Source: Azospirillum brasilense (GTDB lineage: Bacteria; Pseudomonadota; Alphaproteobacteria; Azospirillales; Azospirillaceae). Taken from it: a DNA stretch of 64,000 nt. Each line of letters begins with the position of its first letter. Position 1 is the stretch's first letter. Of the stretch, positions 28,506 through 38,447 are shown one piece after another. The stretch covers positions 186,001 through 250,000 of the forward strand of contig NZ_QOKV01000001.1 of assembly GCF_008365405.1 (NCBI RefSeq), in the 5' to 3' direction. The position numbers and the translations under genes are program-made. The notes below the pieces were generated by a model. The model saw nothing but the letters and a program-made list of their open reading frames with translations. It was not told the origin of the DNA and searched no databases.

Positions 28506-29434
28506 GCGGCGTTCTCCACCATCCAAGCGACGAGAGCCCCGTAGGTGAGCCCCACGGCGGCGGCCTGTTCGGGAACCAGCGACAGCGGCGTCATGCCCGG
28601 CTGGTTGTTGATTTCCAGGAAAAAGAGTCCGTCGGTCCCACTTTTACGATCATCCCAGCGGAAGTCGCTGCGCGAAACGCCGCGGCATCCCAGGGTCCGG
28701 TGGGCCAGGACCGCCAACCTCTTGGCTTCTTCCGCGACGTTCTCGGGAATCTGCGCGGGCACAGTATGAACGGCATGACCGGCGCTGTATTTAGCCGTGT
28801 AGTCATACACCTGTGCTTCGAAGCGGATCTCCGTGACGGTCAGGGCGCGGCATTCGCCGTCCAGCCCGCCCATGACGCCCACGGTCAGCTCGCGGCCCGG
28901 GATGAACTCCTCGACCAGGGCGCGCTCGCCGAAGGTCCAGGCGTCGCCGACCGGGCTGTTCTGCCCCTCGCGCACCAGCGTGACCCCGACGGTCGAACCC
29001 TCGTCCACCGGCTTGACGATGTAGGGGGCGGGCATCGGGTGGGCGCCGCCGGTCAGCTCGCCCTTGGTCAGAACGAGGCCCTTGGGCGAGCGCACGCCGA
29101 CCGGGGCGAGCAGCGCCTTGGTCATCGCCTTGTCCATGGCGACCGCGGCGGCGCGCACGCCGGAATGGGTGTAGGGAATGCCGAGGAACTCCAGCACGCC
29201 CTGGATCGTCCCGTCCTCGCCGCCGCGCCCGTGCAGGGCGTTGAACACCGCGTCGGGGCGCGGATCGGTCAGGGCGCGCAGCAACCCCTCCAGATCGCGC
29301 TGCACGTCCACCGCGGTGACGCGGTAGCCTTCCTCCTCCAGCGCCTTGGCGACGCCGGCGCCGCTGACCAGCGACACCTCGCGCTCCGCCGACCAGCCGC
29401 CCATCAGGACGGCGACATGCTTCTTGTTGGTCAT
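28490..29434 (-). CDS. ddl: D-alanine--D-alanine ligase
   Basis: ATP-grasp enzyme of 314 residues that makes D-Ala-D-Ala for the peptidoglycan pentapeptide. Motifs: 'VLMGGWSAEREVSLVSG' at the N-terminus, 'HGRGGEDGTIQGVLEFLGIPYTHSG' region, 'VKPVDEGSTVGV' (ATP-grasp) and 'FLEINNQPGMT' near the end. The start overlaps the murB stop by ATGA. Length is normal for the DdlB type. Confidence 0.95.
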   Translation of the reverse strand: MTNKKHVAVLMGGWSAEREVSLVSGAGVAKALEEEGYRVTAVDVQRDLEGLLRALTDPRPDAVFNALHGRGGEDGTIQGVLEFLGIPYTHSGVRAAAVAMDKAMTKALLAPVGVRSPKGLVLTKGELTGGAHPMPAPYIVKPVDEGSTVGVTLVREGQNSPVGDAWTFGERALVEEFIPGRELTVGVMGGLDGECRALTVTEIRFEAQVYDYTAKYSAGHAVHTVPAQIPENVAEEAKRLAVLAHRTLGCRGVSRSDFRWDDRKSGTDGLFFLEINNQPGMTPLSLVPEQAAAVGLTYGALVAWMVENAACQLD

Positions 29435-30483
29435 GCGAGGTCTCCGCTGTTCCCTCTCCCGTCCCGGGAGAGGGTGGCCGGCTCCGCCGGCCGGGTGAGG
29501 GTCGAGCAAGGATCAGCGCCGTGATTCTCGGCGGTACCCCCACCCCAGCCCTCCCCCGGGGCGGGGGAGGGAGACAAAGGCACGCCGACCCGCTTGATTT
29601 CCCACTCCAGCGTGACGCCGGAGGCCTCGAACACGCGGCGCCGGACCTCTTCGCCCAGCGCCTCCAGCTCCGCCGCGGTGGCGGTGCCCTGGTTGATGAG
29701 GAAGTTGCAGTGCTTCTCCGACACCTGCGCGCCGCCGATGGTCAGCCCGCGGCAGCCGGCCCGGTCGATCAGCTCCCACGCCTTGTGGCCCGGCGGGTTC
29801 TTGAAGGTGGAGCCGCCGGTGCGGGAGCGGACCGGCTGGGTGTCGGCGCGCTGCTCGGAAATCTCCGCCATGCGCCGGGCGATCGCCGCCGGGTCGCCGG
29901 CCGTGCCGCGCAGGGTGGCGCCGGTGAAGATCACGTCCTCCGGCACCCCGGCGTGGCGGTAGGTGAAGCCCATGCCGGCGTTGTCGTAGGACACGCGCTC
30001 GCCCCGGCGGGTCACGCCCCGGGCGGAGACCAGCACGTCCTTGATCTCGTGGCCGTAGGCGCCGCCGTTCATGCGCAGCGCGCCGCCGATGGTGCCGGGG
30101 ATGCCCGACAGGAACTCCAGCCCGGCGACGCCGGCGTCGCGCGCCACCGCGGCGACGTTCAGGTCGAGCGCCGCGGCCCCGGCCTCCAGCGTCAGCCCGT
30201 CCGCCGCGATGCCGGCGAAGCCGCGGCCCAGCCGGATCACCACGCCGGGAATGCCGCCGTCGCGGATCAGCAGGTTGGAGGCGACGCCCAGCACCGTCAC
30301 CGGCACGTCGTCCGGCAGTCCGGCCAGGAAGCCCGCCAGATCGTCGGCGTCCTCCGGCCGGAACATGACCTCCGCCGGCCCGCCGACGCGGAACCACGTC
30401 ACGTTGGCCAGCGGTGCCGCGGCGGTCAGCCGTCCGCGGCAGGCGGGCATCCGGTCGATGAGGGAGGCGGTGGTGGCTGTCAT
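29431..30483 (-). CDS. murB: UDP-N-acetylenolpyruvoylglucosamine reductase MurB with repeat-derived tail
   Basis: FAD enzyme of 350 residues that reduces UDP-GlcNAc-enolpyruvate to UDP-MurNAc. The FAD domain ('TWFRVGGPAEVMF', 'GVASNLLIRDGGIPG', 'SGIPGTIGGALRMNGGAYG') is followed by the substrate domain with the active Ser in 'GGSTFKNPPGHKAW' and a late Glu. The normal end is near 'EWEIKRVG'; the last 45 or so residues ('PLSPSPAPGEGWGGGT' ...) are encoded by a palindromic element of the dispersed family. Start ATG 30483, 12 bp after murC; GTG at 30498 is an alternative. Confidence 0.93.
   Translation of the reverse strand: MTATTASLIDRMPACRGRLTAAAPLANVTWFRVGGPAEVMFRPEDADDLAGFLAGLPDDVPVTVLGVASNLLIRDGGIPGVVIRLGRGFAGIAADGLTLEAGAAALDLNVAAVARDAGVAGLEFLSGIPGTIGGALRMNGGAYGHEIKDVLVSARGVTRRGERVSYDNAGMGFTYRHAGVPEDVIFTGATLRGTAGDPAAIARRMAEISEQRADTQPVRSRTGGSTFKNPPGHKAWELIDRAGCRGLTIGGAQVSEKHCNFLINQGTATAAELEALGEEVRRRVFEASGVTLEWEIKRVGVPLSPSPAPGEGWGGGTAENHGADPCSTLTRPAEPATLSRDGRGNSGDLA
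29452..29571. repeat. Palindromic repeat element inside the murB 3' end
   Basis: CCCTCTCCC...GGGAGAGGG at 29452-29475, a GGCCGGC/GCCGGCC inner stem, GGGTGAGGGT, a GTGATTCTCGG string and a terminal CCCTCCCCC/GGGGGAGGG palindrome. The same order of blocks occurs in the intergenic element at 53840-53981, so this is a copy sitting in coding sequence. Confidence 0.75.
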
Positions 30484-30494
30484 CGGACGATCCG

Positions 30495-31910
30495 TCACGC
30501 CTTGCCCGACAGCTTGTCCAGCTCGCCCGGCAGGGCGTTGGCCCATTGGGTGATGTTGCCGGCGCCCAGGCAGACCACGAGGTCGCCGGACCGCGCGATC
30601 TCGCGGACCAGCTGCGGCAGCTCGTCCGGGCCGTGCAGGGCGAGCACCTGACGGTGGCCGTGCATGCGCAGCCCCTCGACGAGGCTGTCGCGGTTGACGT
30701 TCTCGATCGGCTGCTCCCCGGCGGCGTAGACGTCGGCCACGATCACCGCGTCGGCGTCGTTGAAGCAGGTGCAGAACTCCTCGAACAGGTTGGCGAGGCG
30801 CGAATAGCGGTGCGGCTGGACGACGGCGATGGTGCGGCCCGTGCCGGCGGTGCGCGCGGCCTTGAGGACGGCGGCGATCTCCACCGGGTGGTGGCCGTAG
30901 TCGTCGATGACGGTGATGCCGTTCGACTCGCCCGTCTTGGTGAAGCGGCGTTTGACGCCCTGGAACTTCGCCATGCTGTCGCGCATCACCACGTCGGGCA
31001 GGCCCATCTCGTTGCCCACGGCGAAGCAGGCCAGCGAGTTCTGGACGTTGTGCGGCCCGTACATCGGCAGGCGGACGCCGATGATCGTCCGGCTCTCCCC
31101 GGTGTGGCGGTCGTCGATCACCACGTCGTACTCCGCACCCTCGGTGCCCAGCCGCATGTTCACGGCGCGCACGTCGGCCTGCGGGCTGAAGCCGTAGGTG
31201 ATGATGCGACGGTCCGACACGCGCGGGATCATCGCCTGCACCTCCGGATGGTCGATGCAGAGTGCCGCGAAGCCGTAGAAGGGGATGTTCTGGACGAAGC
31301 TGTCGAAGGCGGCCCGCATGTTGTCGAAGGTGCCGTAATAGTCCAGATGCTCCGGGTCCATGTTGGTGACCACGGCGATGCAGGCCGGCAGCTTGATGAA
31401 GGTGCCGTCGCTCTCGTCCGCCTCGACGACCATCCAGTCGCCGGAGCCCAGCCGCGTGTTGGTGCCGTAGGCGTTGATGATGCCGCCGTTGATGACCGTG
31501 GGGTCGAGGTTGGCGTGCTCCAGCATGTTGCCGACCATAGAGGTCGTTGTGGTCTTGCCGTGGGTGCCGCCGATGGCGATGGCCCATTTCAGGCGCATCA
31601 GCTCGCCCAGCATCTCGGCGCGGCGGACCACCGGGACCAGGGCGGCGCGGGCGGCGACGACCTCCGGGTTGTCGCGCTTGACGGCGGAGGAGACGACGAC
31701 GACCGCGGCCCCGGCGATGTTCTCCGCGCGGTGGCCGATGCTGATCTGGATGCCCAGCCCGCGCAGGCGCTTGACGTTGGCGCTCTCCGCCAGGTCGGAG
31801 CCTTGGACGGTGTAGCCGAGGTTGCGCAGCACTTCGGCGATGCCGCTCATGCCGATGCCGCCGATGCCGACGAAATGGATGGTGCCGATCGAGAGGGGGA
31901 GGGCGCGCAT
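30495..31910 (-). CDS. murC: UDP-N-acetylmuramate--L-alanine ligase MurC
   Basis: Mur ligase of 471 residues adding L-Ala to UDP-MurNAc. N-terminal Rossmann-like '[17 protein letters not shown]', ATP loop '[15 protein letters not shown]' near residue 115, '[11 protein letters not shown]' and the C-terminal '[12 protein letters not shown]'. Full length. The ribosome site GGCGGAAAG overlaps the end of the 86-residue reading frame upstream. Confidence 0.96.
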   Translation of the reverse strand: MRALPLSIGTIHFVGIGGIGMSGIAEVLRNLGYTVQGSDLAESANVKRLRGLGIQISIGHRAENIAGAAVVVVSSAVKRDNPEVVAARAALVPVVRRAEMLGELMRLKWAIAIGGTHGKTTTTSMVGNMLEHANLDPTVINGGIINAYGTNTRLGSGDWMVVEADESDGTFIKLPACIAVVTNMDPEHLDYYGTFDNMRAAFDSFVQNIPFYGFAALCIDHPEVQAMIPRVSDRRIITYGFSPQADVRAVNMRLGTEGAEYDVVIDDRHTGESRTIIGVRLPMYGPHNVQNSLACFAVGNEMGLPDVVMRDSMAKFQGVKRRFTKTGESNGITVIDDYGHHPVEIAAVLKAARTAGTGRTIAVVQPHRYSRLANLFEEFCTCFNDADAVIVADVYAAGEQPIENVNRDSLVEGLRMHGHRQVLALHGPDELPQLVREIARSGDLVVCLGAGNITQWANALPGELDKLSGKA

Positions 31911-31917
31911 GTCTGGA

Positions 31918-32178
31918 TTACTTTCCGCGGCGGAGCATCAGGCTGAGGGTGGCGTCCACGGCCATGTCGGACAGGCCGTAGGGAAGGGGCTGGGAACCGA
32001 TCGTGACGTGCAGGCGGTCGCGCAGGAAGCCGGCGCCGGCGCGGGGCAGCAGCGGGCAGTCTGGCCGGTTGCTCCAGGCGCCTTCGGTCCGCGTCATGTC
32101 CGCTGGCCAGTCGCCCAGGGACCGGGACGGCCGGGACGAGCGGGGGCGTGCGATGGTGCTGCGCGTTGCCTTGATCAT
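31918..32178 (-). CDS. Small unrecognised reading frame (86 aa) between murG and murC
   Basis: The ATG overlaps the murG stop codon (ATGA), and the frame ends 7 bp before murC, so it fills the only sizeable gap in this part of the cluster. The protein is basic at its N-terminus ('[20 protein letters not shown]') and has no clear membrane segment; the end is 'LSLMLRRGK'. I recognise no family. It may be a small divisome or wall accessory protein, or an open stretch without function; the coupled start favours translation. Confidence 0.5.
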   Translation of the reverse strand: MIKATRSTIARPRSSRPSRSLGDWPADMTRTEGAWSNRPDCPLLPRAGAGFLRDRLHVTIGSQPLPYGLSDMAVDATLSLMLRRGK

Positions 32179-33311
32179 TCCGCGGCTTCCTTGGTTCGGG
32201 CGTGGTTGGGGTTGGCGATCATGTCGAGCACGGCGTCGGCCAGCCGGCGCGCGGCGTCGGCCATGCCCCAATCGTGGGCGGCCTGCGCCGCGGCGGTCAG
32301 CGCGTCCGGCGACTCCAGCAGCGCCGTCAGGCGGGCGGCGAGCGCGTCGGCGGTGAAATCCGGCTGCGCCATCACCCAGGCGGCCCCGGCGGCGGCGAGC
32401 TGCCGCGCGTTGGCCGTCTGGTGGTCGTCCATGGCATGGGGATATGGCACAAGGATGGCGGGGCGCCCGATGCAGGTCAGTTCGGCGATGGTCGAGGCGC
32501 CGGCCCGCGTAATGGCGAGATGGCAGGCAGCCAGCCGGTCCGGCACGTCGCGGAAGAAGCTCTCCAGCTCCAGCCCGCCGAGCCCCATGCCGGCGTAGGC
32601 GGCGCGAGCGGCCTCCAGGTCCTCGGGCCGGCACTGCTGCGCCAGATGGATGCGGGCGCGCAGCGCGGCGGGCAGCCGGCCCAGCGCTTCGGGGATGACT
32701 TCGGAGAAGACGCGGGCGCCCTGGCTGCCGCCCATCACCAGGATGCGGACGGGGCCGCCGGGCGTGGGAACGGCGTAGGCGGCGTCGCGCTTGGCGGCGA
32801 TGGCCGGGCGGACCGGGTTGCCGGTGCGGACGAGGCGCGGCCGGTGCTCCTCCTTCACCGCGGCGACCTCGGGGAAGGCGACGGCGATGCGGCGGGCGGC
32901 GGCGGCGAGCATCCGGTTGGCGCGGCCCAGCACGGCGTTCTGCTCGTGCAGCATCACCGGCACGCGGCCCTGCGCGGCGGCGTAGACCGTGGGGACGGAG
33001 GGGTAGCCGCCGAAGCCGACGACGGCCGCCGGCTTCAGGTGGCGCATCAGCGCGTTGGCGCCGAGCAGGCCGAGGCCCATCTGCCACGCCGCGTTCATCT
33101 TGGCCAGCAGGTTGCCGCCGGGGGCGGCGGAGCGGATGCGGTGGACCGTCACCTCCGGCAGGCTGTCGCCGAAGGCTTGGCCGCGCTTGTCGGTGACCAG
33201 CGCCACCGCCTCGCCGCGGGCCAGCAGCTCGCGCGCCAGCGCCTCCGCCGGGAAGAAGTGCCCGCCGGTGCCGCCGGCAGCGAGGACAATAGGACGTTGG
33301 GTGTCGGCCAT
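32175..33311 (-). CDS. murG: Lipid II synthase MurG (GlcNAc transferase)
   Basis: GT28 glycosyltransferase of 378 residues that adds GlcNAc to lipid I at the inner face of the membrane. 'LAAGGTGGHFFPA' (G-loop 1), 'VVGFGGYPSVP' (G-loop 2), 'LHEQNAVLGRAN', 'ILVMGGSQGARVF' (G-loop 3) and the UDP-GlcNAc site 'ITRAGASTIAELT' with 'PYPHAMDDHQTANA'. It starts 5 bp after the ftsW stop and ends in an ATGA overlap with the small frame. Confidence 0.96.
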   Translation of the reverse strand: MADTQRPIVLAAGGTGGHFFPAEALARELLARGEAVALVTDKRGQAFGDSLPEVTVHRIRSAAPGGNLLAKMNAAWQMGLGLLGANALMRHLKPAAVVGFGGYPSVPTVYAAAQGRVPVMLHEQNAVLGRANRMLAAAARRIAVAFPEVAAVKEEHRPRLVRTGNPVRPAIAAKRDAAYAVPTPGGPVRILVMGGSQGARVFSEVIPEALGRLPAALRARIHLAQQCRPEDLEAARAAYAGMGLGGLELESFFRDVPDRLAACHLAITRAGASTIAELTCIGRPAILVPYPHAMDDHQTANARQLAAAGAAWVMAQPDFTADALAARLTALLESPDALTAAAQAAHDWGMADAARRLADAVLDMIANPNHARTKEAAE

Positions 33312-33316
33312 GCGCG

Positions 33317-34438
33317 TCACTCCGCCGGGCCGAAGCGCTTGCGGGTCAGCGCCAGCACCATGCCCATGCCGAAGCCCAGCGCCAGCAGCGAGGAGCCGCC
33401 GTAGGAGATGAAGGGCAGCGTCATGCCCTTGGTCGGCATCAGATGCAGGGCGGAGCCCATGTTGATCGCCGCCTGGAGGCCGAACTGGATCAGCAGGCCG
33501 CTCGCCGCCAGCAGCACGAAGTAGTTGGTGTCGTTGAACACCCGCGCGAAGCCGCGCAGCACGATGAAGGCGAACAGGATGATGATGATCAGGCAGAAGA
33601 TCAGCCCCATCTCCTCGCCGGCGACGGCGAAGATGAAGTCGGCGTGGCTGTCCGGCAGCGAATATTTCACCGTTCCCTGGCCGGGGCCGGTGCCCATCAG
33701 CCCGCCGTTGGCGAAGGCCTCCAGCGAGCGGCTGACCTGATAGGTGTCGCCGCTCGACGGGTCGAGGAAGCGGTTGATGCGGCTGTGGACGTGCGGCAGC
33801 GTGAAGTAGGCGCCGACGAGGCCGGCGACGCCCAGCACGCCGAGCCCGCCGACCAGCATGATGTTCAGCCCGGCCAGGAAGAACTGCGAGAACCACACCG
33901 CCGACACCACCACCGTCATGCCCAGGTCGGGCTGGAGCAGCAGGCCGCCGACGGTGAGGCCGTAGAGCAGGATCGACAGGATCGTGCCGGGAAAGCCGGG
34001 GTTGGTGCGCGACAGGGAGAACAGCCACGCCCCGACCACCGCGAAGGCCGGCTTCACGAACTCCGACGGCTGGATCGACAGGCCGGGGATGTGGATCCAG
34101 CGCCGCGCGCCTTTGATCTCGACGCCGACGACCAGCGTCGCGTAGACCATCGCCACCGAAATCAGGAAGACCACCAGCGCCGCCCGCCGCACGCCGCGCG
34201 GGCTGAGCAGCGAGACGCCGCACATGATGGCGACGCTGGGGATCAGCATCATCAGGTGGCGTTCGACGAAGTAGAAGGTGTCCTGGATGCCGATGCGCTC
34301 CGCCACCGGCGGGCTGGCTGCGGTGATCAGGACCGTGCCGAGCGCCATCAGCGCCGCCAGCGCGGCGAGCTGCCAGCGGTCCACCGTCCACCACCAGCGG
34401 CCGAAGACGGATTGGTCGGTGCGGTCGAAGGTGATCAT
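33317..34438 (-). CDS. ftsW: SEDS peptidoglycan glycosyltransferase FtsW
   Basis: Integral membrane protein of 373 residues with about ten transmembrane segments. It polymerises lipid II at the septum together with FtsI. SEDS features: 'GARRWIHIPGLSIQPSEFVK' (conserved loop), 'FIFAVAGEEMGLIF' and 'LPFISYGGSSLLALG' near the end. The start codon overlaps the murD stop by one base (TGATG). Confidence 0.95.
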   Translation of the reverse strand: MITFDRTDQSVFGRWWWTVDRWQLAALAALMALGTVLITAASPPVAERIGIQDTFYFVERHLMMLIPSVAIMCGVSLLSPRGVRRAALVVFLISVAMVYATLVVGVEIKGARRWIHIPGLSIQPSEFVKPAFAVVGAWLFSLSRTNPGFPGTILSILLYGLTVGGLLLQPDLGMTVVVSAVWFSQFFLAGLNIMLVGGLGVLGVAGLVGAYFTLPHVHSRINRFLDPSSGDTYQVSRSLEAFANGGLMGTGPGQGTVKYSLPDSHADFIFAVAGEEMGLIFCLIIIILFAFIVLRGFARVFNDTNYFVLLAASGLLIQFGLQAAINMGSALHLMPTKGMTLPFISYGGSSLLALGFGMGMVLALTRKRFGPAE

Positions 34439-35841
34439 CAGGCGCGGTCCCCCGGAACGGCGTTGCCTTCGAGGCGGTTCACGGCGTCGGCGAAGGCCTC
34501 GCCGCGCTTCTCGAAATTCGCGAACTGGTCCCAGGAGGCGCAGGCCGGCGACAGCAGCACGCAGGCGCCGGGCAGCGCCTCGGCCAGCGCCAGCTCCGCC
34601 GCGGCGTTGACCGCCACGTCCAGCGTGCCGCAGCGGGTGTGCGGAACCGTGTTGGCCTCCAGCCACACCGCGAAGCGGTCCGACGCCTCACCGATCAGGA
34701 AGGCGTGGCGGACGCGCGGCGCGTAGGCCTCCAGCCCGTCCAGCCCGGTCTCCTTCGCCTGACCGCCGAGGATCCAGTAGATCGGGTCGAAGGTCGCCAG
34801 CGCCTTTTCCGTCGCGTCGGCGTTGGTCGCCTTGCTGTCGTTGACGAAGCGCACGCCGTCGATGGTCCGCACCAGCTGCTGGCGGTGGGCGAGACCGGGG
34901 AAGGTGGTCATGGCGGCGACGATGGCCGGGGTCGGCACGCCCGCCGCCTTGCAGGCGGCATAGGCTGCGGCGGCGTTCTGCCAGTTGTGCGTGCCGAGCA
35001 GCGCCGGGAAGGCAGCCAGTTCGGCCACGCGCTCCGCGGCGCCGAAGGTGTCGTCGACCAGCCAGCCGTCCGCGGCGTAGACGCCGCCGGCCACCGGCCC
35101 CAGGGCGGAGACCGGCCAGATCACCTGGTCGTCCTTGGCCTTGAGGTCCTCCCAGATGGCCCGGCAGGTCGGGTCGTCCACGCCGATCACCGCGGTGCGC
35201 GGCTTGGTCTGGCGGTGGAAGACGAGTTTCTTGGCGGCGACGTAGCCGTCCATGCCGCCGTGCCGGGCCAGATGGTCCGGCGTGATGTTGAGCAGCACCG
35301 CGACGTCGAAGGTGATCGAGTAGGTCAGCTCGAGCTGGTAGCTCGACATCTCCAGAACGTAGCTGCCGCCGGCCCCGACGGAGGGGAAGGTCAGCGCCGG
35401 GGTGCCCAGGTTGCCGCCCACCGCGATGCGCCGCCCGGCGGCCTCCATCACATGGCCGATCAGGGTCGTCGTGGTGGACTTCCCGTTGGTGCCGGTGATG
35501 CCGATGTAGGCCGAATCGCGCTCCGACCGGGCCAGCAGCTCGATGTCGCAGACCAGCTCGATGTTGGCGGCGCGGGCGCGCAGGGCCACCGGGTGGGGCT
35601 TGGGGTGGGTGTGCGGGATGCCCGGCGACCAGACGATGGTGGTCAGCTCGGTCAGATCCGCCGTGGTCAGGTCGACGACCTTGTAGCCCTTGGCGAGCGC
35701 GGCCGCGCGGCTGGACTCGTTGTCGTCCCACACCCACACGTCGGCGCCACTCTGAACGAGTGCCTCCGCCGTGGCGAGGCCCGACTTGCCAAGCCCCATG
35801 ACCGCCACCGGCAGTCCTTCCATATAGAACAGGTTGATCAT
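34438..35841 (-). CDS. murD: UDP-MurNAc-L-Ala--D-Glu ligase MurD
   Basis: Mur ligase of 467 residues adding D-Glu. 'VAVMGLGKSGLATAEAL' at the N-terminus, ATP loop 'GITGTNGKSTTTTLIGH' near 110, 'NITPDHLARHGGM', 'VRFVNDSKATNADAT' and the end 'VLLSPACASWDQFANFEKRG' with the family Lys/Asp residues. Full length. It precedes mraY's product pathway step by 13 bp. Confidence 0.96.
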   Translation of the reverse strand: MINLFYMEGLPVAVMGLGKSGLATAEALVQSGADVWVWDDNESSRAAALAKGYKVVDLTTADLTELTTIVWSPGIPHTHPKPHPVALRARAANIELVCDIELLARSERDSAYIGITGTNGKSTTTTLIGHVMEAAGRRIAVGGNLGTPALTFPSVGAGGSYVLEMSSYQLELTYSITFDVAVLLNITPDHLARHGGMDGYVAAKKLVFHRQTKPRTAVIGVDDPTCRAIWEDLKAKDDQVIWPVSALGPVAGGVYAADGWLVDDTFGAAERVAELAAFPALLGTHNWQNAAAAYAACKAAGVPTPAIVAAMTTFPGLAHRQQLVRTIDGVRFVNDSKATNADATEKALATFDPIYWILGGQAKETGLDGLEAYAPRVRHAFLIGEASDRFAVWLEANTVPHTRCGTLDVAVNAAAELALAEALPGACVLLSPACASWDQFANFEKRGEAFADAVNRLEGNAVPGDRA

Positions 35842-35854
35842 CGGGCGGCGACCC

Positions 35855-36940
35855 TCAGCGGAGCTTCAGCGTGGACAGGCCGACCAGGGCCAGGATGGAG
35901 GCGATGATCCAGAAGCGGATGACCACGGTGGACTCCGCCCATCCCTTCTTCTCGAAGTGATGGTGCAGAGGCGCCATGCGGAACACCCGCTTGCCGGTCA
36001 GCTTGAACGAGGCGACCTGGACGATCACCGACACGGTCTCCAGCACGAACAGGCCGCCGATGATCGCCAGCACGATCTCGTGCTTGGTGACCACGCTGAC
36101 GGCTCCCAGCGCGCCGCCGAGGGCCAGCGAGCCGGTGTCGCCCATGAAGACCATGGCGGGGGGCGCGTTGTACCAGAGGAATCCGATGCCCGCACCGACC
36201 AGAGCCCCGCAGAAAACGGCAAGCTCACCAGCACCGGGCACATGGTGAATCTGGAGATAGTTGGCGAAGATCGCGTTGCCGGTGAGGTAGGCGATCAGGC
36301 CGAAGCAGCCCGCCGCGATCATCGTCGGCACGATGGCCAGCCCGTCCAGCCCGTCCGTCAGGTTCACCGCGTTCGAGGCGCCGACCATGACGAAGGCGCC
36401 GACAGGGATGAAGAACCAGGAGAGCTGGATCAGGAAGTCCTTGACGAAGGGCACAGCCAGACCGCCCGACAGCGGCGGCGCCGACACATACATGATGGCG
36501 GCGGCGGCGGAGACGCCGATGATGATCTCCCAGGTCAGGCGGAAGCGGCCCGACAGGCCCTTGGTGTTGCGCTTGGTCAGCTTCAGATAGTCGTCGCCGA
36601 AGCCGATCAGCCCGTAACCGATCGTCACCAGCAGCACGATCCAGGTGTAGGCGTTGGTCAGGTCCACCCACAGCAGCGTGCTGATCGACACGGCGATCAG
36701 GATCATCAGGCCGCCCATGGTGGGCGTGCCCTTCTTCTTCATATGGCTTTCCGGCCCGTCGGAGCGGATCGGCTGGCCCTCGCCCTGCTTGCGTTTCAGC
36801 CACGCGATCAGGCGCGGAAAGAACATGAAGCTGATGACGAGCGCCGTCAGCACCGCGCCCCCCGTCCGGAAGGTCAGATACCGGAACAGGTTGAACGGCG
36901 TGAAGACGTCCGCCAGGGGAAAGAGCAGGTTGTAGAGCAT
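35855..36940 (-). CDS. mraY: Phospho-MurNAc-pentapeptide transferase MraY
   Basis: Integral membrane enzyme of 361 residues, about ten membrane segments, making lipid I from UDP-MurNAc-pentapeptide and undecaprenyl phosphate. Catalytic Asp residues lie in 'FGDDYLKL', and the region '[13 protein letters not shown]' and '[13 protein letters not shown]' are the MraY signatures. The start ATG is 10 bp after the murF stop. Confidence 0.96.
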   Translation of the reverse strand: MLYNLLFPLADVFTPFNLFRYLTFRTGGAVLTALVISFMFFPRLIAWLKRKQGEGQPIRSDGPESHMKKKGTPTMGGLMILIAVSISTLLWVDLTNAYTWIVLLVTIGYGLIGFGDDYLKLTKRNTKGLSGRFRLTWEIIIGVSAAAAIMYVSAPPLSGGLAVPFVKDFLIQLSWFFIPVGAFVMVGASNAVNLTDGLDGLAIVPTMIAAGCFGLIAYLTGNAIFANYLQIHHVPGAGELAVFCGALVGAGIGFLWYNAPPAMVFMGDTGSLALGGALGAVSVVTKHEIVLAIIGGLFVLETVSVIVQVASFKLTGKRVFRMAPLHHHFEKKGWAESTVVIRFWIIASILALVGLSTLKLR

Positions 36941-36950
36941 CGTGAAGCGG

Positions 36951-38447
36951 TCAGCCTTTGTGGCCCTGCGCCGCGGTCTGATCCGTGTCAGCCGCGGGCG
37001 AGGAGCCGTTGTTGTTCTTTTCGGTTTGTTTGTCGTCTTTGGTGTCCAGGGCGGACAGGGCGTCCACCACCGTCGCCATGCGGCTGCCCAGCGACCCCTT
37101 GATCAGCACCACGTCGCCGCCGCGCACCACGCCGGCCAGGAGGGGGGCCAGCTCGGCGCTGGTCTCCGTCCAGGCGCCGCGCTTGGCGGCGGGCAGGCGG
37201 TCGAACAGGGCGCGCATGTGCGGACCGCAGGCGTAGACCGCGTCCACATGCGCGGCGCGCAGCGGCTCGGCCAGCGCGGCGTGCAGGGCGTCGGCGCGGT
37301 CGCCCAGCTCCCGCATGTCGCCCAGCACGGCGAGGCGCCGGCCGCCCGCACCGGGGTCGGTCTTGCCGAGCACCGCGAAGGTCGCGGCCATGGCGGCGGG
37401 GCTGGCGTTGTAGCTCTCGTCGATCAGGGTGAAGGCGCCCCGGGCGGACTGGACGCGCTTGCGCGTGCCGCGGCCCTTCACCGGCGCGATGGTGGACAGC
37501 GCGCGCCCCGCGGCGGCGACGTCGGCGCCCAGCGCCTTCACCGCCAGCAGCACGGCGAGGCTGTTCATCACCCAATGCCGGCCGGGCAGCGCCAGGCTGT
37601 ACTGGATGCGCTCGCCCCGGACGATCGCGGTCACGGCGCTGCAGGTGGCGTGCAGGGAGCAGTCCACCAGACGCGCGTCGGCGTCGGCGTGGGAGCCGAA
37701 GCTCCAGATGCGGCTCAGCCCCTGGGTGCGCGCGGCGGCCAGCAGGCGCCCGAAATGCGGGTTGTCGCGGTTCAGCACGGCGACCCCGTTGGGGTTCATG
37801 CCCTCGAAGATCTCGGCCTTGGCGTCGGCGATCGCCTCGACGGAGTCGAAGAACTCCAGATGCGCCGCCTCGACCGTGGTGATGACCGCGACGTCGGGCA
37901 TGACCTGCCGCGACAGGGGCCCGAGCTCGCCGGCGTGGTTCATGCCCAGCTCGAACACGCCGAACTCGCTGTCCTCCGGCATGCGGGCCAGCGACAGGGG
38001 CACGCCCCAATGGTTGTTCAGGCTGCCTTCGGTGGCGAAGGTGCGGCCCTGCGCCGACAGGACGTGGCGCAGCGCTTCCTTGGTGCTGGTCTTGCCGACC
38101 GAGCCGGTGACGCCCACCACCTTGGCCTGGGTGCGCAACCGCGCGACGTGGCCGAGATCGCCCAGCGCCGCCAGCGTGTCCTGCTCCACCGCCAGAAGGG
38201 AGGCGTCGCCCGGCACGCCGGGCGGCACGGTGCTGACCAGCGCCGCGGCGGCGCCGGCCTCCAGCGCCTTCGCCACGAAGTCGTGTCCGTCGAAGTTCGG
38301 CCCCTTGATGGCGACGAACAGGTCGCCCGGCGCCACCTTGCGGCTGTCGATGCTGACCCCGGTCGCCGCCCAGGAGCGCGTCGCCTGACCGCTGGTGGCG
38401 GCGGCGGCGTCCTCGGCGGTCCACAGGACGGTCTTGGCCTCGCTCAT
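36951..38447 (-). CDS. murF: UDP-MurNAc-tripeptide--D-Ala-D-Ala ligase MurF
   Basis: Mur ligase of 498 residues adding D-Ala-D-Ala from Ddl. ATP loop '[15 protein letters not shown]', 'EMGMN'-like '[10 protein letters not shown]', '[15 protein letters not shown]' and '[10 protein letters not shown]'. The C-terminal 40 residues are polar and low in complexity (Asn/Ser/Gln-rich: '[16 protein letters not shown]'). The start overlaps murE's stop by ATGA. Confidence 0.95.
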   Translation of the reverse strand: MSEAKTVLWTAEDAAAATSGQATRSWAATGVSIDSRKVAPGDLFVAIKGPNFDGHDFVAKALEAGAAAALVSTVPPGVPGDASLLAVEQDTLAALGDLGHVARLRTQAKVVGVTGSVGKTSTKEALRHVLSAQGRTFATEGSLNNHWGVPLSLARMPEDSEFGVFELGMNHAGELGPLSRQVMPDVAVITTVEAAHLEFFDSVEAIADAKAEIFEGMNPNGVAVLNRDNPHFGRLLAAARTQGLSRIWSFGSHADADARLVDCSLHATCSAVTAIVRGERIQYSLALPGRHWVMNSLAVLLAVKALGADVAAAGRALSTIAPVKGRGTRKRVQSARGAFTLIDESYNASPAAMAATFAVLGKTDPGAGGRRLAVLGDMRELGDRADALHAALAEPLRAAHVDAVYACGPHMRALFDRLPAAKRGAWTETSAELAPLLAGVVRGGDVVLIKGSLGSRMATVVDALSALDTKDDKQTEKNNNGSSPAADTDQTAAQGHKG

